A stretch of 48,223 nucleotides of DNA from Candidatus Gottesmanbacteria bacterium. GTDB taxonomy: Bacteria > Patescibacteriota > Microgenomatia > UBA10105 > UBA927. A program made the translations under genes and the position numbers. Below, in pieces: positions 9,792-18,472 of the stretch (position 1 is its first letter; each line of letters begins with the position of its first letter). The notes beneath the pieces are model-generated. The model ran no database searches. It saw only the letters and a list, made by a program, of their open reading frames with translations, and was not told where the DNA came from. The DNA lies in contig JAHFKK010000001.1 in the NCBI GenBank assembly GCA_023245335.1, positions 747,282 through 795,504 on the forward strand, in the 5' to 3' direction.

Positions 9792-10346
9792 ATGAACATA
9801 ATTTGGATTCTCGGAGGTGTTGTCGTACTTCTTGCGCTCTATGTCTGGTCACTATACAACGGGCTCATCACGATGAAGACGGCTATTGATGAGGCGTGGA
9901 GCCAGATAGACGTCCAGCTCAAACGCCGGGCAGACCTCATCCCGAATCTTGTGGAAACGGTGAAGGGCTATGCCAAGCATGAGAAGGGCGTATTTTCCGA
10001 AGTGACCAAAGCGCGGTCAGCGCTCATGGGCGCAAAGTCCATGGATTCCAAAGCACAGGCAAGTGATGCGCTAAGCGGAGCTCTCGGCAAGCTTTTTGCC
10101 GTTGCCGAGGCGTATCCTGACCTCAAAGCGAATGATGAATTCTTACAGCTTCAGAAAGAGCTGTCGGATACAGAAGACAAAGTAGCCTACAGCCGGCAGT
10201 ATTACAATTCTACCGTCATGGACTACAACGTGAAGATCAAAGTGTTTCCAAATACACTACTCGCAAGCCAGCTCGGCTTCGGAGAGAAAGAATTCTTCGG
10301 TGCGACCGACGAGGAACGCAAAAGTGTGAAGGTGAATTTCAGTTAA
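9792..10346 (+). CDS. lemA: LemA family protein
   Basis: 'YNGLITMKTAIDEAWSQIDVQLKRRADLIPNLVETVKGYAKHEKGVF...YNVKIKVFPNTLLASQLGF'; SD GAAGGAGGAAATGTT before ATG 9792. Confidence 0.95.
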   Translation: MNIIWILGGVVVLLALYVWSLYNGLITMKTAIDEAWSQIDVQLKRRADLIPNLVETVKGYAKHEKGVFSEVTKARSALMGAKSMDSKAQASDALSGALGKLFAVAEAYPDLKANDEFLQLQKELSDTEDKVAYSRQYYNSTVMDYNVKIKVFPNTLLASQLGFGEKEFFGATDEERKSVKVNFS

Positions 10347-10433
10347 TTCTGAAATTCATCCTGAGATAAGATCGAGGCTCCAGCGTATCGCGGGATTGTT
10401 TCGGTCGTCTTCGTTTCTCGCAAGGACATTTCT

Positions 10434-11333
10434 ATGAGTATCCAATCATCTATTCGGGGTAATATCACGAAATCCTATCTCATCATGGCGGCTTTCGTGG
10501 CGTTTGTCGTTGTCGTAGGCTACGTCATGGGTCAGGCGCTGGGATATGGGAACGGCTTCATGTGGTTTGCAGTCATTTTTGCCGTTATATCGAGCTTCAC
10601 GAGTTACTATTGGGGAGACCAGCTGGTACTTGCCATGTCGGGTGCGCGTCCGGCCGATAGGAAGCGCGACTTTGACTTTTTTACGGTTGCCGAAAATCTG
10701 GCAATAGCAGGCGGCATTCCCAAGCCGAAGCTCTATGTCATAGACGATACGGCTATGAATGCATTCGCAACCGGCAGAGATCCCCAGCACGCCGTCGTGT
10801 GTGCGACAAGCGGCATTCTGGAACGCCTTGACCGGAGGGAACTGGAAGGCGTCATCGCGCATGAACTCTCACACGTCAAAAATTTTGATACCCGTCTTAT
10901 GGCGGTGGTCGCGGTTCTCGTAGGTACGCTCGTATTCCTGGCTGATTTTTTTATGCGTAGTCTCTGGTGGGGCGGAGGTAGACGAAGCCGGGACAATGAT
11001 AATAATTTAGGTGGAGTATTCATGATTGTCGGAATAGTTCTTGCCATACTGTCACCAATTCTTGCGTCGGTCATACAGCTAGCCGTATCCAGAAATCGGG
11101 AATACCTTGCTGATGCATCGGGCGCCAATCTGACGCGTTATCCCGAGGGGCTTGCGAGCGCTTTAGAAAAGCTGGCTAAAGATCAGGAAGTATTGGAAGC
11201 GGCAACCAATGCGACGGCTCACCTTTATATCACCAATCCCTTTAAAGGAAAGCAGTTTGGGACATGGTTTTCCGGACTCTTTGACACCCACCCTCCGATA
11301 GCCGAACGCATCAAACGCCTGCGGGCGATGTAA
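10434..11333 (+). CDS. htpX: M48 family metalloprotease HtpX-like
   Basis: 'LEGVIAHELSHVKNFDTRLMAVV' HExxH; multi-TM; adjacent to LemA. Confidence 0.93.
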   Translation: MSIQSSIRGNITKSYLIMAAFVAFVVVVGYVMGQALGYGNGFMWFAVIFAVISSFTSYYWGDQLVLAMSGARPADRKRDFDFFTVAENLAIAGGIPKPKLYVIDDTAMNAFATGRDPQHAVVCATSGILERLDRRELEGVIAHELSHVKNFDTRLMAVVAVLVGTLVFLADFFMRSLWWGGGRRSRDNDNNLGGVFMIVGIVLAILSPILASVIQLAVSRNREYLADASGANLTRYPEGLASALEKLAKDQEVLEAATNATAHLYITNPFKGKQFGTWFSGLFDTHPPIAERIKRLRAM

Positions 11334-11350
11334 TGCGTCGTTCTATGTTG

Positions 11351-11662
11351 TTAATACCGGTCTCTGTCTTCAAGGTCTATTATAATTTTCAGGGATTCTG
11401 GGTCCAGATCAAAACTGATTTTGTCTCTTCCGGTTACCGTTGCACGTCCTATTTTTGATAGTCCTTTGCCCGGTAACTCCGCGTCAACGTCAAATTCTAC
11501 CAACGGCCTGTTGGCATGCAACGCTACAACGTGAGACAACATTGATCGCGGGAGCAGCGTATTGGTATCTATACCTTCTTCTGTGACGCGTAATAGTCCA
11601 CCCATTGGTCCTTTACACACTCTGCAATGACCCAAAGCTTCTGTAGCGCCCATAACTAGCAC
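11351..11662 (-). CDS. Hypothetical protein
   Basis: 103 aa ORF between convergent/divergent genes; GTG or internal ATG start; CxxC near the N-terminus. Confidence 0.5.
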   Translation of the reverse strand: MLVMGATEALGHCRVCKGPMGGLLRVTEEGIDTNTLLPRSMLSHVVALHANRPLVEFDVDAELPGKGLSKIGRATVTGRDKISFDLDPESLKIIIDLEDRDRY

Positions 11663-11697
11663 TGTCTATACCAAAGAAGGTACAATAAAGCAATACC

Positions 11698-12993
11698 ATG
11701 GGCATTTTGGATCGTGTAACCATCATAGTCGGAAAGCTCGTTTCCTGGGTAAGTTCCACGTTTCACCTGGGGGCAGGTGCGACTTGGCCAGGCGAGATAG
11801 CGCTAATACTGCGTCCGGACGTTGCCTCGTCCTTCGCTCGGCAATTCCGAAAAGGAATCATTCTGATTGCCGGCACAAACGGCAAGACGACGACGTCTCT
11901 CATGATTAAGACAGTTTTGGAGGAGCGCGGTGATGCGGTGGTCCTCAACGACACGGGCGCTAATTTGCTGAACGGAATCGTATCCTCTTGTATACGGCGA
12001 TCGGATTGGTCAGGGCAGCTCTTCGCGGACGTGGGTATTTTTGAAGTGGATGAGAATTCGTTGCCCATCGTTTTGCGATACATGATTCCCAAGCGGATCG
12101 TGCTCCTCAACCTTTTTCGTGATCAGCTGGACCGATACGGAGAAGTGGATGTCATCGTAGAAAAATGGGAACGGGCGCTTACGAAATTGTCTAAGGATAC
12201 CCAAGTGATTCTCAATAGCGACGATCCGGGCGTTGCATCACTCGCGAAGTCAGTGAAGGGAAAAGTCATTTACTTCGGCATCAATGACCGGACGAAGTTT
12301 TTGCCGGCCGCCGAACACGCAACGGATTCCACATTTTGTCCGAATTGCGGCGCACGCCTCGTGTACGACGGCATTTTTTTCTCACATCTGGGCATATGGC
12401 ATTGTCCTAGATGCGATAACACGCGTCCCAAGCCCGATGTGTCGGTATGGCCCAATCCCTTGCCGGGGCTCTATAACCAATACAATACGCTTGCGGCTGT
12501 CGCGACCGTCACGTCGTTCCCAATTCCTGTGAGTGAGGTCGCTGCATCTATAGCGCAATTTAAGCCGGCCTTCGGAAGACAGGAAGAAATTATGATGGAC
12601 GGGCGGAAGATCAAACTGTTCCTTTCCAAAAATCCGGCCGGATTCAACGCATCGCTCCGGACGGTCATTGAAAAAAAAGCGAAGCATTTTCTCCTGGCCC
12701 TCAACGACCGAATCCCGGATGGCAGGGATGTGAGCTGGATATGGGATGTGGACTTTGAAACTATTCCGAAAGACGCGATAGTCACCGTGAGCGGCGACCG
12801 TCTCTACGATCTTGCTTTGCGGCTCAAATATGCAGGGATTGATTTGAAACGCCTGGACGTAGAGTCGACACTCCTTATCGCCGTCACGGACGCACTCTCC
12901 AAAGTCCCGAAAGGGAAAACGCTCTATGTTTTGCCGACGTATTCCGCAATGCTCGATATCCGGGAGATTCTGACCGGGAGAAAGATATTATGA
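11698..12993 (+). CDS. murT: Mur ligase family protein MurT (lipid II isoglutaminyl synthase subunit)
   Basis: 'GIILIAGTNGKTTTSLMIKTVLEERG', Cys4 ribbon 'FCPNCGARLVYDGIFFSHLGIWHCPRCD', C-terminal MurT domain; overlaps gatD. Confidence 0.93.
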   Translation: MGILDRVTIIVGKLVSWVSSTFHLGAGATWPGEIALILRPDVASSFARQFRKGIILIAGTNGKTTTSLMIKTVLEERGDAVVLNDTGANLLNGIVSSCIRRSDWSGQLFADVGIFEVDENSLPIVLRYMIPKRIVLLNLFRDQLDRYGEVDVIVEKWERALTKLSKDTQVILNSDDPGVASLAKSVKGKVIYFGINDRTKFLPAAEHATDSTFCPNCGARLVYDGIFFSHLGIWHCPRCDNTRPKPDVSVWPNPLPGLYNQYNTLAAVATVTSFPIPVSEVAASIAQFKPAFGRQEEIMMDGRKIKLFLSKNPAGFNASLRTVIEKKAKHFLLALNDRIPDGRDVSWIWDVDFETIPKDAIVTVSGDRLYDLALRLKYAGIDLKRLDVESTLLIAVTDALSKVPKGKTLYVLPTYSAMLDIREILTGRKIL

Positions 12994-13724
12994 AGAAGAA
13001 AAAAGTACAGATCGCCTGGCTGTATCCGGATCTCATGAGTACCTACGGAGACCGGGGAAATGTCATCGTCCTTCAGAAACGCTGTGAGTGGCGGGGCATA
13101 GAAGCGCGTATCGTGCCGGTGACGCTGGAAACACCGACGAGCGATTTGGAAAGCTGCGACATTATATTTATGGGAGGCGCGCAGGATCGGCAGCAAAAGC
13201 TTGCGGGCGAGGATTTTCTCAAACGCAAAGGACCGGTCGTCAAAAAAATGGTGGAGGCCGACGTACCCGCATTATTCGTCTGCGCGGCATACCAATTTGT
13301 GGGCCGGTATTACAAGCCGTATCAGGGCGAGCCTATTCCTGGTGCCGGCATATGGGATCTCGTCACCGAGCATCCGGGTGACCAGGCCAAGCGCCTCATA
13401 GGAAATACCACGGCAGAAATCATCAATCCGCCGGAGTTAGCAGGCACGATAATCGTAGGATTCGAAAACCATGGCGGGTATACGACGTTGGGACCCAAAA
13501 TGAAGCCGCTTGCCCGTGTCATACGGGGCGGCGGCAATAACGGACGGGACGGATACGAGGGTGCTACGTACAAAAATACCATCGGGAGCTATTTCCACGG
13601 GCCGCTTCTTCCGAAAAATCCAGTGATTGCCGACTGGCTTATCAGTAAAGTCGTCGGACCCCTCCAAGCGTTGGACGACGCCATGGAACACCATGCCAAC
13701 GAGGTGCTCAGGGCACATGTATGA
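12990..13724 (+). CDS. gatD: Lipid II isoglutaminyl synthase glutaminase subunit GatD (CobQ/CobB-type GATase)
   Basis: 'IAWLYPDLMSTYGDRGNVIVLQKRCEWRGI...VPALFVCAAYQFVG...IVGFENHGGYT...GSYFHGPLLPKNP'; ATGA overlap with murT. Confidence 0.93.
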   Translation: MKKKKVQIAWLYPDLMSTYGDRGNVIVLQKRCEWRGIEARIVPVTLETPTSDLESCDIIFMGGAQDRQQKLAGEDFLKRKGPVVKKMVEADVPALFVCAAYQFVGRYYKPYQGEPIPGAGIWDLVTEHPGDQAKRLIGNTTAEIINPPELAGTIIVGFENHGGYTTLGPKMKPLARVIRGGGNNGRDGYEGATYKNTIGSYFHGPLLPKNPVIADWLISKVVGPLQALDDAMEHHANEVLRAHV

Positions 13725-14326
13725 AGAAACCTGTTACGTTTATTTACTTTGATATCGGTGGTGTGTTGCTCAGTTGGAGGGAGGGGCATATACGGGCAGC
13801 GAAGAAATACGGTGTGCCTCACGAAGCCGTCTCTCGCATCGTTGATGCGCATTGGGCGGCCGCATGCCGGGGAACCCTATCAAACGCTGATTATATGGCT
13901 ATGTTCGCAAAAGTGTTCGGCCTCAGGGATCCGTTGCCGGACCTCACTGATTTTTGGACGGACCACTACACTCCTATCCTAGAAACGCATACATTGGTCC
14001 ATGAACTAAAGGGGTCGTACCGAATCGGCTTATTAACAAACGCTGAGAACGGAGCCATGAAACATGCGACGAAAAAGGGTCTCCTTCCAGTGATTCCCTG
14101 GGCCTCAGTAGTGGACTCTTCTCAACTTGGGACCATAAAACCAGAAACAAAGATATATGAAATAGCAGAAAAAGCCGCCGGTGTCCCGCCGGAGGAAATA
14201 TTTTTTATTGACGATGTGCCTGAGTATGTCGAAATCGCCAAATCCCGCGGGTGGCAGGGGATGGTATTCGACACGAAAGACGTGGTAGGATCAATCAAAA
14301 TGTTAAGAATAATACTATGTGGATGA
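13721..14326 (+). CDS. HAD-superfamily hydrolase
   Basis: 'FIYFDIGGVLLSW...IGLLTNAENG...GTIKPETKIYEIAEKAAGVPPEEIFFIDDVPEYVEIAKSRGWQGMVF'. Confidence 0.9.
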   Translation: MKKPVTFIYFDIGGVLLSWREGHIRAAKKYGVPHEAVSRIVDAHWAAACRGTLSNADYMAMFAKVFGLRDPLPDLTDFWTDHYTPILETHTLVHELKGSYRIGLLTNAENGAMKHATKKGLLPVIPWASVVDSSQLGTIKPETKIYEIAEKAAGVPPEEIFFIDDVPEYVEIAKSRGWQGMVFDTKDVVGSIKMLRIILCG

Positions 14327-14649
14327 CTGACAGGGAGCGAACATTTGTTAAACTAACGAAAAAATATTTTGAGAGTCATGAAGGGCGTGACGGGCAATTG
14401 CTTGACCATTGCCGTTCAAAGCAAGATGCATTAGAGCTGAAGCCTAATGGTTTTATTGTCGTAGTTGAAGACGCAAGGCCATGCATACTTGACTGGCCGC
14501 CAACGACGTACACAGATAATTATTACCGTGATCATCCAGCGGAATTACCGGAAGAGGAGATCCTAAAGGCCTGTTTCAAACATTTTCATGGAGAAACAAG
14601 TGCGAATATGCTGACGGTGACCTACCGAACAGGTAAAAAAAGATTGTAG
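14317..14649 (+). CDS. Hypothetical protein
   Basis: MWMTDRERTFVKLTKKYFESHEGRDGQLL...; ORF 14251-14649, ATG 14317 chosen. Confidence 0.5.
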   Translation: MWMTDRERTFVKLTKKYFESHEGRDGQLLDHCRSKQDALELKPNGFIVVVEDARPCILDWPPTTYTDNYYRDHPAELPEEEILKACFKHFHGETSANMLTVTYRTGKKRL

Positions 14650-14650
14650 A

Positions 14651-14938
14651 TTATTCCACTCCGATAAACATGATTTTGGGGAAGATCTTCTGGATCTCTT
14701 CCATAAACTTTTCCGAGAGATTCATGCTGAACTTGCTGTATTGCCCGGCTCCCATTTTGGCGCAGAGCTTTCGTTCGTGGTCACGGACTATGTCCATGAC
14801 GGAGCTTCCGATGGCGTTGTATTTGGCCTGATTGACGGTGGGGGAAAGGACATAGGCATCGTGGATCGCACGGAATTCATCGAAGAGCTCCTTGTTTTCT
14901 TCGAGCATGGTCTGTACCGCTTCACGGTATTTGGTCAT
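14651..14938 (-). CDS. Small hypothetical protein
   Basis: 95 aa ORF MTKYREAVQTMLEENKELFDEFRAIHDAYVLSPTVNQAKYN..., fits between neighbours. Confidence 0.6.
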   Translation of the reverse strand: MTKYREAVQTMLEENKELFDEFRAIHDAYVLSPTVNQAKYNAIGSSVMDIVRDHERKLCAKMGAGQYSKFSMNLSEKFMEEIQKIFPKIMFIGVE

Positions 14939-15008
14939 ATCTATACATTAGTAAACTTTGTGCTTCATTGCAATTCGATTGTCATAGGTATAGTATGCCG
15001 TACATATT

Positions 15009-15329
15009 ATGGCTCTGCGGAAAGAACAATTTGCGTGGCGTTTACGGCATGTCGGTTGTCTCGTTTGGAGCGGGAGCATAAGTCTTGTTCTATTGGGGGG
15101 TGTCGCATTTGCGGCTAACTTCCTGAGTAAGCATTGCGTGTATGATCCGGGCGGGGATGTGCCGCAAAATCCCCGTTCGATGACGTGTACGTTTGCGGAG
15201 AGTATTACTGAACGGGGAACGTGGGCGCCGTCAGATCAAAGAATGACGAATGTTCAGATGGTGAGTAGATTCGGTGAACGTAGAACCACTCGAACCATAC
15301 ATGTGCCCAGCTTTATCCTTCCACGATGA
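15009..15329 (+). CDS. Small single-TM hypothetical protein
   Basis: 106 aa, one TM segment 'GCLVWSGSISLVLLGGVAFAANFL'; -10-like TATAGT upstream. Confidence 0.5.
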   Translation: MALRKEQFAWRLRHVGCLVWSGSISLVLLGGVAFAANFLSKHCVYDPGGDVPQNPRSMTCTFAESITERGTWAPSDQRMTNVQMVSRFGERRTTRTIHVPSFILPR

Positions 15330-15389
15330 CCGCGTTTGGTATCATATATTCGCATTTCACATCAAACGCGTTTCCGTTATAATGAGCCC

Positions 15390-15731
15390 ATGAAAGCAAC
15401 GCTGGCGAAAACAAAAAAGAATACGTCTTCCCCTATTTTGACTACCGCAGACATTGACCACATCGCGAAACTCGCTAACGTCCCGGTTTCCAAAGAGCAG
15501 GCCATAGAACTTACCGAACAGGTCGGGGAGACGGTCGAGTATGTGTCAAAACTCGGCGCGCTTCCGACAGAAAACGTCGTAGAGACCGCGCAAGTGACCG
15601 GTCTCGAAAACGTACTCCGTGAGGATGAAATTGATACCACGCGCATGTTTACGCAAGAGGAAGCACTCAAGAATGCCAAGCGTACGTACAACGGATTTTT
15701 CATGGTTGATGCGGTTTTGGAAGAAAAATAA
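15390..15731 (+). CDS. gatC: Asp/Glu-tRNA amidotransferase subunit C
   Basis: 'LTTADIDHIAKLANVPVSKEQAIELTEQVGETVEYVSKL...'; precedes gatA. Confidence 0.93.
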   Translation: MKATLAKTKKNTSSPILTTADIDHIAKLANVPVSKEQAIELTEQVGETVEYVSKLGALPTENVVETAQVTGLENVLREDEIDTTRMFTQEEALKNAKRTYNGFFMVDAVLEEK

Positions 15732-15732
15732 T

Positions 15733-17142
15733 ATGAACTCTGACCTATCCATACGCGACATAGCAAAGAAACTCCGCTCAAAAGAGTTTTCCAGCTACGA
15801 CCTTACTCGTGAGTGCTACGACCTCATCGAAAAAGTAGAACCGAAAATTCACGCCTTCATTACGCTTGTTGATAAAAAGGACGCGCTTGCGCGTGCGAGA
15901 AAGATCGATGAACATATGACGCAGTCGCCGCTTGCCGGCATTCCCTACGTCATGAAAGATGCCTATCTCACCCGCGGAGTCCGGACAACGGCCGCATCAA
16001 AAATACTCGATGATTTCATCGCGCCGTATAGCGCCACGGTGCATAAGAAATTGGAAGATGCAGGGGCCATACTCATCGGTAAAATGAATATGGATGCATG
16101 GGGCCATGGGGCGAGTACCGAGAATACAGATTACGGTCCGAGTAAAAATCCCTGGGATCTTACACGCTCGGCCGGAGGTTCAGGGGGTGGCCCGGCCGCA
16201 GCCGTTGCTGCACGTCTTTCGGTATTCGGTATCGGTGAGGATACCGGCGGGTCGATACGAAATCCGGCCGCCTGGAATAATATCACCGCGATGAAGGTGA
16301 CGTATGGAAGAGTTTCCCGCTATGGCGCTATCGCCTATGCCTCAAGTCTCGACACCGTGGGCCCGACGGCCAAGACCGCGGAAGATTGCGCGTTCGTTTT
16401 GGAGGCAATTGCGGGTCATGATCCGTATGATGCTACGAGTTCCAAGCAGCCCGTGCCCAACTATACGAAGGAACTTGAGAAGAGTATCAAGGGTAAAAGG
16501 ATTGCATTTCCGACCGAATTTTACGGGGAGGCATTGGATCCGGAAATTAACGCAGCAATCACGAAAGCCCGTGAAGTGTTTGTTTCGTTGGGCGCGACAG
16601 TCACAGACGTGTCGCTGCCGATGCTTGAGTATGGGGTCCCGGTGTATTACATATTGGCACCCAGTGAGACGAGTTCGAATCTTGGGCGGTACGACGGCGT
16701 GCGATATGGCTACGGTAGAAATTTATTTACCAAAGAAAATAAGCGCCGTATCATGACCGGGACCTACGCGCTTTCGTCTGGCTACTACGATGCGTATTAC
16801 AAAAAAGCACTCAAAGTGCGCTCGCTGTTTATAGAGGAGTACCAAAAATTATTGGTCAACTATGACGCAATCCTTTCTCCTGTGACGCCCATCATGCCGT
16901 CGAAATTCGGGGAACTTCTGAACGATCCCATGAAAAATATGATGGCCGACCTGTATACCGTGATCGTGAATATTGTCGGCCTGCCGGCTCTTTCTCTTCC
17001 CTGCGGCTTCGGCAAAGGCGGCCTGCCGATCGGGATGCAGCTTGTCGGCAGTATGTTTTCGGAAAGCTCATTATTTTCTTTGGGTCACGCGTATCAAAAA
17101 GTCACCGACTGGCATATGCAACTGCCGCAGGTTTTAAAATAG
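15733..17142 (+). CDS. gatA: Asp/Glu-tRNA amidotransferase subunit A
   Basis: Amidase signature 'GSSGG'-type 'RSAGGSGGGPAAAVAARLSVFGIGEDTGGSIRNPAAWNN'. Confidence 0.96.
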   Translation: MNSDLSIRDIAKKLRSKEFSSYDLTRECYDLIEKVEPKIHAFITLVDKKDALARARKIDEHMTQSPLAGIPYVMKDAYLTRGVRTTAASKILDDFIAPYSATVHKKLEDAGAILIGKMNMDAWGHGASTENTDYGPSKNPWDLTRSAGGSGGGPAAAVAARLSVFGIGEDTGGSIRNPAAWNNITAMKVTYGRVSRYGAIAYASSLDTVGPTAKTAEDCAFVLEAIAGHDPYDATSSKQPVPNYTKELEKSIKGKRIAFPTEFYGEALDPEINAAITKAREVFVSLGATVTDVSLPMLEYGVPVYYILAPSETSSNLGRYDGVRYGYGRNLFTKENKRRIMTGTYALSSGYYDAYYKKALKVRSLFIEEYQKLLVNYDAILSPVTPIMPSKFGELLNDPMKNMMADLYTVIVNIVGLPALSLPCGFGKGGLPIGMQLVGSMFSESSLFSLGHAYQKVTDWHMQLPQVLK

Positions 17143-17143
17143 T

Positions 17144-18469
17144 ATGGATACCTACGAACCGATTATCGGATTAGAAATACACGTCGAACTTAAAACGAAG
17201 AGCGGTATGTTCTGCGGATGTCCTGCCGATCATTTCGGTAAAAAGCCGAATACCGGCACATGCCCCGTTTGTTTGGGTTTGCCAGGCGCTCTTCCTGTCC
17301 CGAATAAAAAAGCCGTAGAGTGGACGATCATGCTGGGGTTGGCTCTCGGAAGCACGATTGCTGAAGTATCCAAGTTTGACCGCAAACATTATTTCTACCC
17401 GGATCTGCCGAAAGGTTATCAAATTTCCCAATATGATCAGCCACTTTGCCGCGGGGGCATGGTTCCTACGTCTTTTGGGGACGTACGCATCCACCGGGTG
17501 CATCTAGAAGAAGATACGGGTAAACTGCAACACGCGACAGTCGACGGTAAGCGGGTGACACTTGTAGACTTCAACCGTTCGGGAGTGCCATTGGTCGAGA
17601 TCGTGACGGAAGCCGACATACGAAGTGCCGAACAAGCGAAAGAATTCCTGAAAAAACTTCATCAGATCGTACGATACCTAGGGATATCCGATGCGGATAT
17701 GGAAAAAGGCTCGATGCGCCTGGAGCCGAACATCTCTCTTCGAAAGATCGGCGAGAAAGGCCTACCGCCGTACAAGGTGGAAGTCAAAAACATCAACTCG
17801 TTCCGGTTTGCCGAGCGGGCCATCAACTATGAGCTGGAACGACACGCCCGTATGCTCGATGAAGGGAAGATTCCGTTACAGGAGACCCGCGGATGGGACG
17901 AAGCCAAAAATGCTACTGTATCCCAGCGGACTAAGGAAGAAGCCGCGGATTACCGGTATTTCCCGGAACCCGACATTCCTCCCATGAGATTTACGCAACA
18001 GATGATCACGAATATTCAATCAACCATACCCGAGTTGCCGGACGCGAAACTCACCCGGTTCACGAAAGATTTTGGTCTCAATAATCAGGATGCGTCACTC
18101 CTCATAGAATCGCAGGAGCTCGCGGATTATTTTGAGGAAGCTGTGAAGGTCGCGACGGGCCGCACAAACTTTTCCCCCAAAGATATAGCGAACTGGATCA
18201 TAAATAGGAAACCCGATATAGACGCCGTGATGCCGGCTAAATTTATAGAATCCATGCGCGAGGCCAAAGAAGTCGTCGCAGTGTCTGATAAAGATCTTTT
18301 TGCCGTTATAGATAAAGTACTTGCCGAGAACGCCAAAGCGGTCGCAGATTACAAAGCAGGCAAACAACAGTCTGCGATGTTTCTCATGGGTCTGGTGCGT
18401 AGGCAATTACCCAAAAGCGATACCAAACTTATTCTGGATACACTCAGGAAATCATTAGACAGCACATAA
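17144..18469 (+). CDS. gatB: Asp/Glu-tRNA amidotransferase subunit B
   Basis: 'EPIIGLEIHVELKTKSGMFCGCPADHF...NTGTCPVCLGLPGALPVPNKKAVE...VEVKNINSFRFAERAINYE'. Confidence 0.97.
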   Translation: MDTYEPIIGLEIHVELKTKSGMFCGCPADHFGKKPNTGTCPVCLGLPGALPVPNKKAVEWTIMLGLALGSTIAEVSKFDRKHYFYPDLPKGYQISQYDQPLCRGGMVPTSFGDVRIHRVHLEEDTGKLQHATVDGKRVTLVDFNRSGVPLVEIVTEADIRSAEQAKEFLKKLHQIVRYLGISDADMEKGSMRLEPNISLRKIGEKGLPPYKVEVKNINSFRFAERAINYELERHARMLDEGKIPLQETRGWDEAKNATVSQRTKEEAADYRYFPEPDIPPMRFTQQMITNIQSTIPELPDAKLTRFTKDFGLNNQDASLLIESQELADYFEEAVKVATGRTNFSPKDIANWIINRKPDIDAVMPAKFIESMREAKEVVAVSDKDLFAVIDKVLAENAKAVADYKAGKQQSAMFLMGLVRRQLPKSDTKLILDTLRKSLDST

Positions 18470-18472
18470 ATC

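Noticed and set aside
12990-13724. gatD here confused with the Glu-tRNA amidotransferase GatD/GatE
   Set aside because: The protein is a CobB/CobQ-type glutaminase coupled to murT; the tRNA amidotransferase in this window is gatCAB.
17144-18469. gatB as truncated pseudogene (441 aa)
   Set aside because: All recognisable motifs and a plausible C-terminal YqeY-like region are present; the length difference is modest.
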